The translations under genes and the position numbers were made by a program. Below are positions 17,643 to 27,232 of a DNA stretch of 64,000 nt, piece by piece. The DNA comes from Paracidovorax avenae (GTDB lineage: Bacteria; Pseudomonadota; Gammaproteobacteria; Burkholderiales; Burkholderiaceae_C): assembly GCF_040892545.1 (NCBI RefSeq), contig NZ_CP156079.1, forward strand, positions 1,709,501 to 1,773,500. Reading direction: 5' to 3'. Under the pieces are notes generated by a model. It worked only from the letters and a program-made list of their open reading frames with translations, searched no databases and had not been told where the DNA came from. Position 1 is the stretch's first letter; every line of letters begins with the position of its first letter.

Positions 17643-18497
17643 TCAGGCCGCGATGGAAATCGCGGCGGTGGCGGTGTAGCCACCGCTGCCATCGCTGGCC
17701 ATCGTGGTCATCTGCAATTCGGTACCGTCGCTGAAGACGTTGTCCGTGGCGAAGCTCATGGCCGCCAGGTTCCGCACGCTGGCGCTGTAGCCGGAGTGGG
17801 CTGCATAGATGGCGCCGAGGGTGTCGGTCGGAAAGGCGAGCTGCGTGGTCTTGACGCTTTGGGAGGCAGTGGTCGCGAGGGCCAGGCTGGGATAGATCTC
17901 CAGGTGCATGTGGGGCATGCGGCCCGCGTAGCATCCGGGCACCACCGTGGTGAAGGTCACCGTGCCGCCGGCATCCGTTACCTGCACACCCCGCAGGTAG
18001 TTCGCTGCGATGCTGCGCTCGGTGTAGACCGAGTAGTTGCCCTCCTGGGAGCAGTGCCACAGGTACACCGCGTAGCCCGCCAGCGCGGCGCAGCCCGAGC
18101 GCGTGCCGGTGAGGGTGATGGAGATCGACAGCGGAACGCCATCCACGTTGCCGGTGGCTCCGATGCTCTTGCGGATGTCCTCGCGCACGATGCCGCTCAG
18201 GGCCAGCACGTTGTAGTTCGCATTGCTGGCACTGGAGCCGTCCGCGGGGTAGGGGCCCGCCGTTTCTTCGGGCACGACGGAACAGGTTTGCGGCGTGCCA
18301 GTGCCCGACCCGCCCGATGTATCCGTCCCCCCTCCGGAGCCCGTGGTGCCGGAGCTGCCGTCCGATCCTCCGCCGCACCCCAGCAGGCCGGCGAGCCCCA
18401 GGGTTCCGAACGCTCCCAGGGTCCCGAGGGCGATGCGCCGCCGGGCGATCGCGGCGCCCGTGGGGACCGCGCCATAAGGTGTCAGGGGTTGTGTCAT
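17643..18497 (-). CDS. Exported intradiol ring-cleavage dioxygenase-like protein (Tat, lipobox)
   Basis: This 284-residue protein has an N-terminal RRRIALGTLGAFG Tat-like signal followed by LAGLLGC, a lipobox, and then a Gly/Ser/Thr-rich linker (about 45-70). The catalytic-like domain contains VYLWHCSQEGNYSVY and PGCYAGRMPHMHLEIY. The Tyr and the HMH pair match iron ligands of protocatechuate/catechol dioxygenase-like proteins. The fold is therefore probably intact, but substrate and activity of exported members are mostly unknown. It is upstream of and co-directional with the small secreted protein and the two-component genes. Confidence 0.85.
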   Translation of the reverse strand: MTQPLTPYGAVPTGAAIARRRIALGTLGAFGTLGLAGLLGCGGGSDGSSGTTGSGGGTDTSGGSGTGTPQTCSVVPEETAGPYPADGSSASNANYNVLALSGIVREDIRKSIGATGNVDGVPLSISITLTGTRSGCAALAGYAVYLWHCSQEGNYSVYTERSIAANYLRGVQVTDAGGTVTFTTVVPGCYAGRMPHMHLEIYPSLALATTASQSVKTTQLAFPTDTLGAIYAAHSGYSASVRNLAAMSFATDNVFSDGTELQMTTMASDGSGGYTATAAISIAA

Positions 18498-18606
18498 GGT
18501 TTTCCTCCTTCGTTGTGGAACGGCCCGCACTGTGCGCGCGAATCCGGGAGGAAAAATGGCATCCGGACCGCATGCCACGGCCCGGCGCTGGCGGAGACTC
18601 CCCCGG

Positions 18607-19653
18607 TCAGTGCCCCTCTGCCATGGCCTGCGCGATCCAGCCGTCGAACGTCTTCTGGTGCGCCCGGATCCAGCCATCCACATGGCGTTCGATGTCGGCC
18701 TGCCGGTTCTGGCCCTGCTGCATGGCGAGGTTCTGCGCGTTGATGTCGGCCACCGGCAGCTGCATCACTTCGAAGAGCTTCGCGGCTGCCGGGTTCTTCT
18801 CGGTGAAGGCCTTGTTCGCCACGATCTTCTGCACGTTCGGCACGAAGCCGTAGTTCTTGCCGTCCGGCAGCTTCGTGTCGATGCCGGCCTGCTCGCCCGG
18901 AAGCGAGGAACGCGGCACCTGCAGCCACACCACGTCCCGGCCGGGGCGCAGCACGCCGCTCACCCAGTAGGGCGTCCAGGTGTAGTAGAGGATGGGCTTG
19001 CCCTGCTTGTAGCGCGCGATGGTGTCGGCCATCAGCGCCGCGTAGCTGCCCTGCACGTGCGTGACCGTGCCCGACAGGCCGAAATCCTTGAGCTGGTGCT
19101 CGATGACCGCCTCGCAGCCCCAGCCCGGATTGCAGCCCGTGAGGTCGGCGCGCCCGTCGCCGTTGGCGTCGAACAGCTTCGCGAGCTTCGGGTCCTTGAG
19201 CTGGTCGATGTGGGTGATCTTGTACTGCTCCGCGGTCTTGCGGTCGATCAGGTAGCCCTGGACCGCGTTGGGCGAATACGCGCCCTTGCGCCAGAGCTTC
19301 GCGTCGCCGCCGGCATTTTTGTAGAAGTCGGCATGCAGGGGGTCCCAGTGGTCGGCAATGAAGGTGGCGTCGCCGTTGGCGACCGCGAGATGGGCCGTGG
19401 CGTACTCGATCTCCTTGATGGGCTGCACCTCGTAGCCGAGCTTCTGCAGCGCACGGGACACCAGCAGCGTCTGGAAGGTTTCCTCGGCATTGGAACTTTG
19501 CAGCGGCTGCACGGGGATGCCCTTGCCGGGCAGGGACTGCGCGCCGGCGGGCAGCGCCGCGGACAGCGTCAGGGCGACGGCGCAGGCAGCGGCGCGGGCC
19601 AAGGCCGGCACGCCTGCCGGAGTGGAAAAGGAGCGGTGGAAGGTGATCTGCAT
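18607..19653 (-). CDS. proX: Glycine betaine/proline betaine ABC transporter substrate-binding protein
   Basis: This 348-residue periplasmic OpuAC-family protein has a signal peptide ending ALPAGAQS. The family segments [14 protein letters not shown], the Cys pair CNPGWGCE and [13 protein letters not shown] (the Trp/Tyr box that cages the quaternary amine) are present. The layout matches E. coli ProX. It is the last gene of proVWX, 28 bp after proW, and delivers osmoprotectants such as glycine betaine. Confidence 0.95.
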   Translation of the reverse strand: MQITFHRSFSTPAGVPALARAAACAVALTLSAALPAGAQSLPGKGIPVQPLQSSNAEETFQTLLVSRALQKLGYEVQPIKEIEYATAHLAVANGDATFIADHWDPLHADFYKNAGGDAKLWRKGAYSPNAVQGYLIDRKTAEQYKITHIDQLKDPKLAKLFDANGDGRADLTGCNPGWGCEAVIEHQLKDFGLSGTVTHVQGSYAALMADTIARYKQGKPILYYTWTPYWVSGVLRPGRDVVWLQVPRSSLPGEQAGIDTKLPDGKNYGFVPNVQKIVANKAFTEKNPAAAKLFEVMQLPVADINAQNLAMQQGQNRQADIERHVDGWIRAHQKTFDGWIAQAMAEGH

Positions 19654-19681
19654 GGGTGAATGGGTTCCTGGATGGTGTGTG

Positions 19682-21034
19682 TCAGCGGGCGGCCCCTGCC
19701 AGTGCGGGCTCGTCCGCGGCAGACAGGGCGGGAGCGGGTTGCGCGGCGCCGCCGCGGGGGGCTTGCCCGTGCGCCGGCCGGAGTGCGGCGAAGGCGGCCA
19801 CCGCCAGGCCTGCGGGGCCGGTCTGCCACCAGTGGCGCGCGCCGCGCCGGGGCTGTCCCATCGCCTGCGTGAGGCGGTCCAGCGTGATCGCGAGCAGCAC
19901 GATGCCCAGGCCGCCCACGGTGGCCAGGCCCATGTCCAGGCGGCCGATGCCGCGCAGCACCATCTGGCCCAGGCCGCCGACGGCGATCATCGAGGCGATC
20001 ACCACCATCGAGAGCGACAGCATCAGGGCCTGGTTGATACCGGCCATGATCGATGGCATGGCCAGCGGCAGCTGCACTTTCCAGAGCATCTGCAGCGGCG
20101 AGGCGCCGTAGGCGCGGGCGGCTTCCACCAGGTCGGGGCGCACCTGCCGCAGGCCCAGGTTGGTCAGGCGCACCAGCGGCGGCAGCGCGAACACGATGGT
20201 CACCACCACGCCCGGCACGTTGCCGATGCCGAAGAGCATCACCACCGGCACGAGGTACACGAAGGCCGGGGTGGTCTGCATGGCATCGAGCGCCGGGCGC
20301 AGCAGGCGCTGTGCCCGGTCGCTGCTGGCCAGCAGGATGCCCAGGGGCATGCCCAGCACGAGGCAGAACGCCAGCGAGGTGAGCACGAGCGACAGCGTCA
20401 CCATCGCCTCCTGCCAGATGCCCAGCATCGCCACCAGCAGCAGCGATACCACCGCGCCCAGGGCGAGCGCGCGGCCCGCGAACTGCCATGCCAGCAGGCC
20501 CACGACGGCGACCATGCCCAGCGTCGGCAGTCCCGTGAGCACCGACTGCACGCCGGCGAGAGTGGCGTCCACGGGCGCGCGCACGGCCTGAAATGCGGGC
20601 CGGAAGTGTTCCACCGTCCAGGTCAGGCCCTGGTTGATCCAGTGTTCCACCGGAAGCGATCCGTCCCAGAGCTGGGACAGGTGCAGGCCGCCTGCGGCCT
20701 GCGACGGATCGCCCGCGCCGCCCAGGGCGTCGTGGGGCAGCGTGGCGCCGCTGGCGGACGCATCCGGTGCGGCGTTCAGCCAGTCCGCGCTGCCGGCATC
20801 GGGCCCGGTGGCCGAAGAAGCGGCCCAGGGGTCTGCCGCGGGTGCGGCCGGGGGCGTGGCAGTGGCAGGGTCCGCCTGCGCGCCCAACGGAGCCACGGCG
20901 GCGGGGCCGTCGCCTGCTGCCGCCCAGGGGTTGGTGTCGGGCGCGGGGGCGGGATGGACCTGGGCCACCTGGGTGGCCTGGAGGGCGTCGGTACCCGTGG
21001 AATTGGAAGAAGGAAGCGTCGGGGTGGCGTTCAT
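19682..21034 (-). CDS. proW: Glycine betaine/proline ABC transporter permease
   Basis: This 450-residue permease has a long hydrophilic Ala/Pro/Thr-rich N-terminus (about residues 1-125), then about six membrane segments and the permease EAA-type loop ([20 protein letters not shown]). The C-terminus ends in a further hydrophilic tail. E. coli ProW also has an extended N-terminus, but this one is longer and lower in complexity. It starts inside the proV stop (ATGA overlap). Confidence 0.94.
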   Translation of the reverse strand: MNATPTLPSSNSTGTDALQATQVAQVHPAPAPDTNPWAAAGDGPAAVAPLGAQADPATATPPAAPAADPWAASSATGPDAGSADWLNAAPDASASGATLPHDALGGAGDPSQAAGGLHLSQLWDGSLPVEHWINQGLTWTVEHFRPAFQAVRAPVDATLAGVQSVLTGLPTLGMVAVVGLLAWQFAGRALALGAVVSLLLVAMLGIWQEAMVTLSLVLTSLAFCLVLGMPLGILLASSDRAQRLLRPALDAMQTTPAFVYLVPVVMLFGIGNVPGVVVTIVFALPPLVRLTNLGLRQVRPDLVEAARAYGASPLQMLWKVQLPLAMPSIMAGINQALMLSLSMVVIASMIAVGGLGQMVLRGIGRLDMGLATVGGLGIVLLAITLDRLTQAMGQPRRGARHWWQTGPAGLAVAAFAALRPAHGQAPRGGAAQPAPALSAADEPALAGAAR

Positions 21035-22305
21035 GCGTGGCTCCTTGCGGGTTCGGATGCGGCGGGGCTGTTCGCCTGCGCGGGGGACGGAACCGTCGGC
21101 GGCACGGGGGGGGTATCGCGGTCCAGGAAGCGCAGCAGCGTGGTCTTGCTGACCACGCCCCGGAAACGGCCGTCGGGATCCACCACCGGCAGGGCGCAGG
21201 GGGCCTGCGCGACCTGGCCGAACAGGTCGGCCACGGGGGCATCGGCCGGGATCGTGCCCACCTCGGGGATGAAGGCATGCTGCAGCCCCAGCGGACCCGA
21301 GTGGCCCTGCAGTGCGGCCCGCAGCGAATCGGCGGACACCGTGCCCAGGTACCGCTGCGCGGGCGTGACCACGTAGGCGAAGTTGTCGTCATGCCCTTCG
21401 ATGAGCTGCAGCGCGGGGCGGCAGCCCCGGTCGGTGTGCTCGCGCACCACGGTCAGCCGTTTGCGCGCGATGTCGCTCGCCTTGAATACGGCGGCCGCAT
21501 CCACGCCGCGCACGAAATTGCGCACGTAATCGTTGGCCGGATTGCGCAGGATCTCGTCGGGTGTGCCGACCTGTACCACGTGGCCGTCCTTCATGATGGC
21601 GATGCGGTCGCCGATGCGCATGGCCTCGTCGAGATCGTGGGAGATGAAGACGATGGTGCGGCGGCGGATCTGCTGCAGCCGCAGCAGCTCGCTCTGCATC
21701 TCGGTGCGGATGATGGGATCGAGCGCCGAGAACGCCTCGTCCATCAGCAGGATGGACGGATCGGATGCCAGCGCGCGGGCCAGCCCCACGCGCTGCTGCA
21801 TGCCGCCGGAGAGCTCGTCCGGATAGCTCTGGGCCCAGGCGGCGAGACCCACCTGTTCCAGCGCGGCGGCGGCCTGCTGCTCCCGCTCCGCCCGGGCCAC
21901 GCCCGCCAGCTCCAGGCCGAACGCGGTGTTGTCGAGCACCGTCATGTGGGGCATCAGGGCGAACGACTGGAACACCATGCTGATGTCCTTGCGGCGCAGC
22001 GCCCGCAGGGCGCGGTCCGGCAGCACGTTGATGTCGGAGCCTTCGACCAGGATGCGGCCGGCGGTGGGCTCGATGAGGCGGTTGAGCATGCGCACCAGCG
22101 TCGATTTGCCGGAGCCCGACAGGCCCATGACGACGAAGATCTCGCCGGCCTCGATGGTGAAGGTGGCGTCGAAGACGCCGATGGATTGGCCGGTGCGCTC
22201 CAGGATCTCCTGCTTGCTGCAGCCCTGGCGCACGAGTTCGAGCGCGGTATCGGGCGCGTCGCCGAATACCTTGAACACATGGTCGATGGTGATTTGCTTG
22301 GCCAC
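21031..22305 (-). CDS. proV: Glycine betaine/proline ABC transporter ATP-binding protein with CBS-like C-terminus
   Basis: This 424-residue ATPase has Walker [10 protein letters not shown], signature [15 protein letters not shown], Walker [14 protein letters not shown] and the family-specific N-terminus [12 protein letters not shown]. The C-terminal 150 residues form tandem CBS-like domains ([21 protein letters not shown]), which sense ionic strength in related OpuA systems. The start is GTG 22305 with a strong GGGAGGA ribosome-binding site about 9 bases upstream; no ATG fits. It is the first gene of proVWX. Confidence 0.94.
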   Translation of the reverse strand: MAKQITIDHVFKVFGDAPDTALELVRQGCSKQEILERTGQSIGVFDATFTIEAGEIFVVMGLSGSGKSTLVRMLNRLIEPTAGRILVEGSDINVLPDRALRALRRKDISMVFQSFALMPHMTVLDNTAFGLELAGVARAEREQQAAAALEQVGLAAWAQSYPDELSGGMQQRVGLARALASDPSILLMDEAFSALDPIIRTEMQSELLRLQQIRRRTIVFISHDLDEAMRIGDRIAIMKDGHVVQVGTPDEILRNPANDYVRNFVRGVDAAAVFKASDIARKRLTVVREHTDRGCRPALQLIEGHDDNFAYVVTPAQRYLGTVSADSLRAALQGHSGPLGLQHAFIPEVGTIPADAPVADLFGQVAQAPCALPVVDPDGRFRGVVSKTTLLRFLDRDTPPVPPTVPSPAQANSPAASEPARSHA

Positions 22306-22698
22306 GTCGTGGGTCCTCCCTCGGTCGGAACGGGTTGAACGAACACGCCCGGCGGCGATCCTGGGCGCAGGAAAGCCTTCCGGGCACGGGGCCGGTCGAT
22401 CGGCTGCAACCTGATGCGGCGGCCCCGCGCGGCGCTGCGAAAAAAGCATGCGCCGGCGTTGCCGGAAAGAAGGTGGGCTGGTGGCCCGGGTTTGGCCCGC
22501 ATGGCACGCAGGACGGTGCGCAAGGGCGAGGGGCGCGCGGCGGAGAGGTCGGGGCTGCGAGGACTCCGCCGGTGCCCCGTGGGGCATCAGGGCCGGGAAC
22601 CGGCCGTGGCGCCGGCGGACCGCAGGCGAGGCCGCGGCGGTGCCGACTCAATGATCCGGCGCCCGCTGCCCTCCGAAATGGGAGGAGAGGACCGGATT

Positions 22699-22713
22699 AC
22701 CTGCACTGCAGGT
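22699..22713. promoter_or_regulatory. Perfect 15-bp palindrome, possible operator
   Basis: ACCTGCA-C-TGCAGGT, 7-bp arms around one base, in the AT-richer part of the proV upstream region. It may be a protein-binding site. It lies about 395 bp upstream of the proV start, which is far for a simple promoter operator. Confidence 0.35.
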
Positions 22714-22741
22714 GGTAAAACACCCACAAAGTGTAAGCATT

Positions 22742-22765
22742 CGGTGTTTTTGAGTCAAAACACCG
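22742..22765. promoter_or_regulatory. Perfect 9-bp inverted repeat with AAAACACC arms
   Basis: CGGTGTTTT and AAAACACCG flank TGAGTC. A third copy of the half-site (AAAACACC) lies about 25 bp to the left, just after the palindrome at 22699. It follows the yqhA stop, but there is no T-run after the stem on either strand, so it looks more like a binding site than an intrinsic terminator. Confidence 0.4.
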
Positions 22766-22831
22766 GGTTTTACGGATGTGTTATGCGCGGGCGCGGACGT
22801 GCCGCCCCGCGCGCCGCCCGCACGGTGGGTT

Positions 22832-23443
22832 TCAGTGCTTCTCGTGCGAGACGTGCAGCAGCCGGTCCGTGTAGGCGATGGCGATCGCGCTGGCCAGGAA
22901 GGCCACATGGATGATGGTCTGCCACATCAGCACCTTGGTGTCGTAGTTGGCCGCGTTGATGAAGGTCTTGAGCAGGTGGATCGAGCTGATGCCGATGATG
23001 GACAGCCCCAGCTTCACCTTCAGCACCGAGGCGTTGACATGGCCCAGCCATTCGGGCTGGTCGGGATGGGTGTGCAGGTTGAGCCGGCTCACGAAGGTCT
23101 CGTAGCCGCCCACAATGACCATGATGAGCAGGTTCGAGATCATCACCACGTCGATGAGCGCCAGCACCACCAGCATGATCACGGTCTCGTTGAGCGCGAC
23201 GACCTCCACGCCTGGCTTGTAGCCGATGCTCGTCACCAGCGCCTGCAGCGCCGGCTGGTGGCCGAAGGCGGCCTCCACCAGATGCCAGAGCTCCACCAGG
23301 AAGTGCCAGACGTACACCCCCTGGGCGACGATGAGCCCCAGGTACAGGGGCAGCTGCAGCCACCGGCTCGCGAAGATGAGCGAGGCGAGCGGGCTCAGGG
23401 CAGGGCCCTGCGGGCGCGGGGCGGAGTCTTTGGGGAAGGCCAT
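22832..23443 (-). CDS. yqhA: YqhA/UPF0114 family inner-membrane protein
   Basis: This 203-residue protein has four hydrophobic segments (about 28-50, 85-110, 137-155, 172-192). It has the family core [19 protein letters not shown] and [18 protein letters not shown], matching TIGR00645. Function is unknown; homologues are distantly related to membrane channels. It is divergent from acs across 267 bp and has no co-directional partner. Confidence 0.88.
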   Translation of the reverse strand: MAFPKDSAPRPQGPALSPLASLIFASRWLQLPLYLGLIVAQGVYVWHFLVELWHLVEAAFGHQPALQALVTSIGYKPGVEVVALNETVIMLVVLALIDVVMISNLLIMVIVGGYETFVSRLNLHTHPDQPEWLGHVNASVLKVKLGLSIIGISSIHLLKTFINAANYDTKVLMWQTIIHVAFLASAIAIAYTDRLLHVSHEKH

Positions 23444-23710
23444 ATCGGTGGGGAAAAGGGTGGTGAAAACCGGGCAGCGGGAGGGGCGCGGCGGGATTCT
23501 AGGGCCTGCCGTCGAGCCGGCGGTGCGTGGGGCTGCTGCCCTGCAGGAGCGGGCGGGAGAGCCGGCCGCACTGCCGCGCCGGGAGTAGCATGTGGGCCGT
23601 GCCGGCGGCGGGCTGCCGCCGCATGCGGGCATGCGTCAGTGGCCTGTAAGTGGGCCCCCTGAAAGTACCGGCGAAAACCTCTTCCAACGACTCCCAGGAG
23701 ACACAAGCAA

Positions 23711-25705
23711 ATGAGTGCGTCATCGTCCACGATCGAATCCGTGTTGGTGGAAAACCGCGTTTTCCCTCCGCCCGCCGCCTGCGAGAGGGGGGCGCGCGTC
23801 TCCGGCATGGCCGGCTACGAGGCCCTGTGCGCCGAGGCCGAGCGTGATTTCGAAGGCTTCTGGGCGCGCCTGGCCCGCGAGAACGTGCAGTGGACCAGGC
23901 CCTTCACCCGCACGCTCGACGAGTCCAACGCCCCGTTCTTCCAGTGGTTCGCCGACGGCGAACTGAACGCCAGCGCCAACTGCCTGGACCGCCACATCGG
24001 CACGCCGGTCGAGAACAAGACCGCGATCATTTTCGAGGCCGATGACGGCGCCGTGACGAAGGTCACCTACAGGGAGTTGCTGGAGCGCGTGGGCCGCTTC
24101 GCCAACGCGCTCAAGGCCGAGGGCGTGAAGAAGGGCGACCGCGTGCTCATCTACATGCCCATGACCATCGAGGGCGTGGTCGCCATGCAGGCCTGTGCGC
24201 GCATCGGCGCCACGCACAGCGTGGTGTTCGGCGGCTTCTCGGCCAAGGCGCTGCAGGAGCGCATCATCGACGCGGGCGCGGTGGCCGTGGTCACCGCCAA
24301 CTACCAGATGCGCGGCGGCAAGGAGCTGCCGCTCAAGGCCATCGTCGATGAAGGCATTGCCATGGGCGGCTGCGAATCGATCCGCAGCATCCTCGTCTTC
24401 CAGCGCACGGCCACGGCCTGCAACATGGTGGCGGGCCGCGACAAGACCTTCGATGAAGCGCTGGCCGGCCAGAGTGCCGAGTGCGCCCCCGTGCCCGTGG
24501 GGGCGGAGCACCCGCTCTTCATCCTCTACACCAGCGGTTCCACCGGCAAGCCCAAGGGCGTGCAGCACTCCACCGGCGGCTACCTGCTGTGGGCCAGGCT
24601 CACGATGGACTGGACTTTCGACCTCAAGCCGGAGGACGTTTTCTGGTGCACGGCCGACATCGGCTGGATCACCGGCCACACCTACGTGGCCTATGGCCCG
24701 CTGGCCGCCGGCGCCACGCAGGTGGTGTTCGAGGGCGTGCCCACCTACCCGAATGCCGGCCGCTTCTGGCAGATGATCGAGCGCCACAAGGTCTCGATCT
24801 TCTACACCGCGCCCACGGCCATCCGCTCGCTCATCAAGGCGGCCGAGGCCGACCAGGCGGTGCACCCGTCCAGCTCGGACTTGTCCAGCCTGCGCATCCT
24901 GGGCAGCGTGGGCGAGCCCATCAACCCCGAAGCCTGGATGTGGTACCACAAGAACGTGGGCGGCGAGCGCTGCCCCATCGTGGATACCTTCTGGCAGACC
25001 GAGACCGGCGGCCACGTCATCACCCCGCTGCCGGGCGCCACGCCGCTGGTGCCGGGTTCCTGCACGCTGCCGCTGCCCGGCATCACCGCCGCCATCGTCG
25101 ATGAGTCCGGCAATGACATTCCCAACGGCACGGGCGGGATCCTGGTCATCAAGCGCCCATGGCCCAGCATGATCCGCACGATCTGGAACGATCCGGAGCG
25201 CTTCAAGAAAAGCTACTTCCCCGAAGAGCTCAAGGGCTACTACCTGGCAGGCGACGGCGCGGTGCGCTCGGCCGACCGCGGCTACTTCCGCATCACCGGC
25301 CGCATCGACGACGTGCTGAACGTCTCGGGCCACCGCATGGGCACGATGGAGATCGAATCGGCCCTGGTCGCCAAGACCGACCTGGTGGCCGAGGCCGCCG
25401 TGGTGGGGCGCCCCGACGACCTGACCGGCGAGGCCATCTGCGCCTTCGTGGTGCTCAAGCGCCCGCGCCCCACGGGCGACGAGGCCAGGGCCATCGCCAA
25501 GGAACTGCGCGACTGGGTGGCCAGGGAGATCGGCCCGATCGCCAAGCCGAAGGACATCCGCTTCGGCGACAACCTGCCCAAGACCCGCAGCGGCAAGATC
25601 ATGCGCCGCCTGCTGCGCTCCATCGCCAAGGGCGAGGCGATCACGCAGGACACCAGCACGCTGGAGAATCCGGCCATACTGGATCAGTTGGCCCAGGCCA
25701 ACTGA
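23711..25705 (+). CDS. acs: Acetyl-CoA synthetase (acetate-CoA ligase, AMP-forming)
   Basis: This 664-residue enzyme activates acetate for entry into the TCA or glyoxylate cycle. The AMP-binding P-loop [12 protein letters not shown] starts near residue 273. The tryptophan that limits the acyl pocket lies in [11 protein letters not shown], and the acetylation-regulated catalytic Lys is near residue 629 in [11 protein letters not shown]. Length and motifs agree with bacterial Acs. The start has an upstream GGAGACACA ribosome-binding site. It stands alone between yqhA (divergent) and a LapA-like gene. Confidence 0.96.
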   Translation: MSASSSTIESVLVENRVFPPPAACERGARVSGMAGYEALCAEAERDFEGFWARLARENVQWTRPFTRTLDESNAPFFQWFADGELNASANCLDRHIGTPVENKTAIIFEADDGAVTKVTYRELLERVGRFANALKAEGVKKGDRVLIYMPMTIEGVVAMQACARIGATHSVVFGGFSAKALQERIIDAGAVAVVTANYQMRGGKELPLKAIVDEGIAMGGCESIRSILVFQRTATACNMVAGRDKTFDEALAGQSAECAPVPVGAEHPLFILYTSGSTGKPKGVQHSTGGYLLWARLTMDWTFDLKPEDVFWCTADIGWITGHTYVAYGPLAAGATQVVFEGVPTYPNAGRFWQMIERHKVSIFYTAPTAIRSLIKAAEADQAVHPSSSDLSSLRILGSVGEPINPEAWMWYHKNVGGERCPIVDTFWQTETGGHVITPLPGATPLVPGSCTLPLPGITAAIVDESGNDIPNGTGGILVIKRPWPSMIRTIWNDPERFKKSYFPEELKGYYLAGDGAVRSADRGYFRITGRIDDVLNVSGHRMGTMEIESALVAKTDLVAEAAVVGRPDDLTGEAICAFVVLKRPRPTGDEARAIAKELRDWVAREIGPIAKPKDIRFGDNLPKTRSGKIMRRLLRSIAKGEAITQDTSTLENPAILDQLAQAN

Positions 25706-25849
25706 TCCAGGGACTGGCGCGTCCTGTAGGACGGAATCTGTTTCGCCGGCTCCGCACCGGCGGGATGGCCATGGCCGGGTTACAACCGGGTGCCAACGCC
25801 GCCGCGGCCCTCGCGGCGCGGCGCCCGACACCCTCCCCGGAGAACAACC

Positions 25850-26314
25850 ATGGCCTTCCGATCCATCGTCATCCTGCTCATCGTCGCGGCTATCGCCGTG
25901 CTCGCCGCGCTCAACTGGACCACCCTGGCAACGCCCTCGGCGATTTCGCTCGGGTTCACCTCGTTCCAGGCGCCGCTCGGCCTGCTGATGCTGGGGCTTA
26001 CCGTGCTGCTGGGTGTTTTCTTCATCGCCTACGTGCTGTCCCTGCAGGGCTCCGTGCTGCTGGAAACGCGCCGCCATGCCAAGGAGCTCCAGGCCCAGCG
26101 CGAGCTGGCCGACCGGGCCGAGGCATCGCGCTTCACCGAACTGCGGGCCTTCCTGGAATCGCAGCACCAGCAGGGCCAGGCCGCGCTGCTGGCCCGCATC
26201 GACGTGCTGGAGTCGCATGTCGCGGCCCGGGTGCAGGAGTCCGACAACGCCACGGCGGCGTATGTCGGCCAGCTCGAAGACCAGTTGCGCACGCGCCGCG
26301 ATCCGGTGCTGTGA
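25850..26314 (+). CDS. LapA-domain inner-membrane protein
   Basis: This 154-residue protein has two N-terminal TM helices (about 5-25 and 42-65) followed by a long charged coiled coil (TRRHAKELQAQRELADRAEASRF onward). The arrangement fits the LapA (DUF1049) family, whose E. coli member acts with LapB in LPS assembly; whether this one does so is inference. ATG 25850 follows an AGAACAACC leader. A strong terminator lies just after. Confidence 0.75.
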   Translation: MAFRSIVILLIVAAIAVLAALNWTTLATPSAISLGFTSFQAPLGLLMLGLTVLLGVFFIAYVLSLQGSVLLETRRHAKELQAQRELADRAEASRFTELRAFLESQHQQGQAALLARIDVLESHVAARVQESDNATAAYVGQLEDQLRTRRDPVL

Positions 26315-26344
26315 CGCGGGTGGGGCGCCATGCGCCCCATGGAA

Positions 26345-26378
26345 AAAAAGCCGCCCAGGCAGTGCCGGGCGGCTTTTT
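26345..26378. terminator. Bidirectional rho-independent terminator
   Basis: AAAAAGCCGCCC (26345-26356) and GGGCGGCTTTTT (26367-26378) form a stem with A-run and T-run on either side. It separates the plus-strand LapA-like gene from the convergent cytochrome c gene and works for both strands. Confidence 0.9.
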
Positions 26379-26439
26379 GCATGCAGGGGTGGGAGGAGGC
26401 TGCCTGCCGGCGCCAGCCGCTGCCGCGGCGCTTGCCTGC

Positions 26440-26745
26440 TTACTTGAGTGACAGCACCCAGGCCGCCAGCTTCTTCGCATCGGCCTCGTTCACCTGGGAG
26501 TTGGCCGGCATGGGCACCGGGCCCCACACGCCGGAGCCGCCCTTCATGATCTTGGCGGCCAGCTTGTCCACGGCATCCTTCTGGCCGGCGTACTTGGCCG
26601 CCACGTCCTTGTAGGAAGGGCCCACGAGCTTCTTGTCCACGGCATGGCAGGCCATGCAGTTCTTGGCCGTGGCCAGGGCCTGGTCGGCCAGGGCCGGCGT
26701 GGCAGCGGAGAAGGCCAGCAGGAGGAGGGGGAGCGTGCGCTTCAT
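26440..26745 (-). CDS. Small periplasmic cytochrome c (class I, c551/c552 type)
   Basis: This 101-residue protein has a signal peptide cleaved after TPALA (about residue 20). The haem site is CMACH (residues 30-34), and the distal Met ligand lies in PVPMPANSQV. Length and motif order match bacterial c551-like electron carriers. It could donate electrons to terminal oxidases, but no oxidase gene is adjacent; the cbb3 cluster is about 25 kb away. Confidence 0.93.
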   Translation of the reverse strand: MKRTLPLLLLAFSAATPALADQALATAKNCMACHAVDKKLVGPSYKDVAAKYAGQKDAVDKLAAKIMKGGSGVWGPVPMPANSQVNEADAKKLAAWVLSLK

Positions 26746-26860
26746 GGCGGGGCTTTCGTGTGGGTTAGTATGCGGCTCAATGAAATTGTAGTGGGCGGGG
26801 TTGACGTGCCGTGGCGCTCTTTCCGCCACCTGCCCGCACCATGCCGGAGTTGCCACCATC

Positions 26861-27103
26861 ATGTATACCCTGGGCCTCGGAATCCTGCTGGTCGTGCTCA
26901 AGTACCTGGAGATCGGTCCGGTCGCCCAGTGGAGCTGGTGGTGGGTGCTGTCGCCGTTCGCCGTCACCGCGGCCTGGTGGGCCTGGGCGGATGCCACGGG
27001 CTATACCAAGCGCCGTGCCATGGAGAAGATCGACCGGCGCCGCCAGGACCGCATCGACCGTCACAAGGAAGCCATGGGCGTGAAGCCGCGCAGGCCCCGG
27101 TGA
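26861..27103 (+). CDS. Small Trp-rich membrane protein (TIGR04438-like)
   Basis: This 80-residue protein has two membrane helices rich in Trp (QWSWWWVLSPFAVTAAWWAW) and a strongly basic C-terminal tail (KRRAMEKIDRRRQDR). It matches the betaproteobacterial small Trp-rich family, whose function is unknown. Divergent from the cytochrome c gene; it precedes ilvD by about 130 bp. Confidence 0.8.
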   Translation: MYTLGLGILLVVLKYLEIGPVAQWSWWWVLSPFAVTAAWWAWADATGYTKRRAMEKIDRRRQDRIDRHKEAMGVKPRRPR

Positions 27104-27232
27104 GGGCCCCGGCCGGTTCCGGGGGCCTGCCGCCGGGGCCGCGATAGGCATGCCGCCCGGCGGGGGAAGGCACTGGAGGATAATTCCGCGTCGCCGAGCG
27201 ACCGCCCCCTCCAACCGATTTCCCGATCCACG

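Larger units (their letters stand above)
22306..22831. other. 526-bp gene-free region upstream of proVWX
   Basis: No convincing coding frame is present. The left part is GC-rich. The right part (22690-22790) is markedly AT-richer and holds two perfect dyads listed separately. The region lies upstream of proV and downstream of the yqhA stop, so it probably contains the osmoregulated proVWX promoter. Confidence 0.6.
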
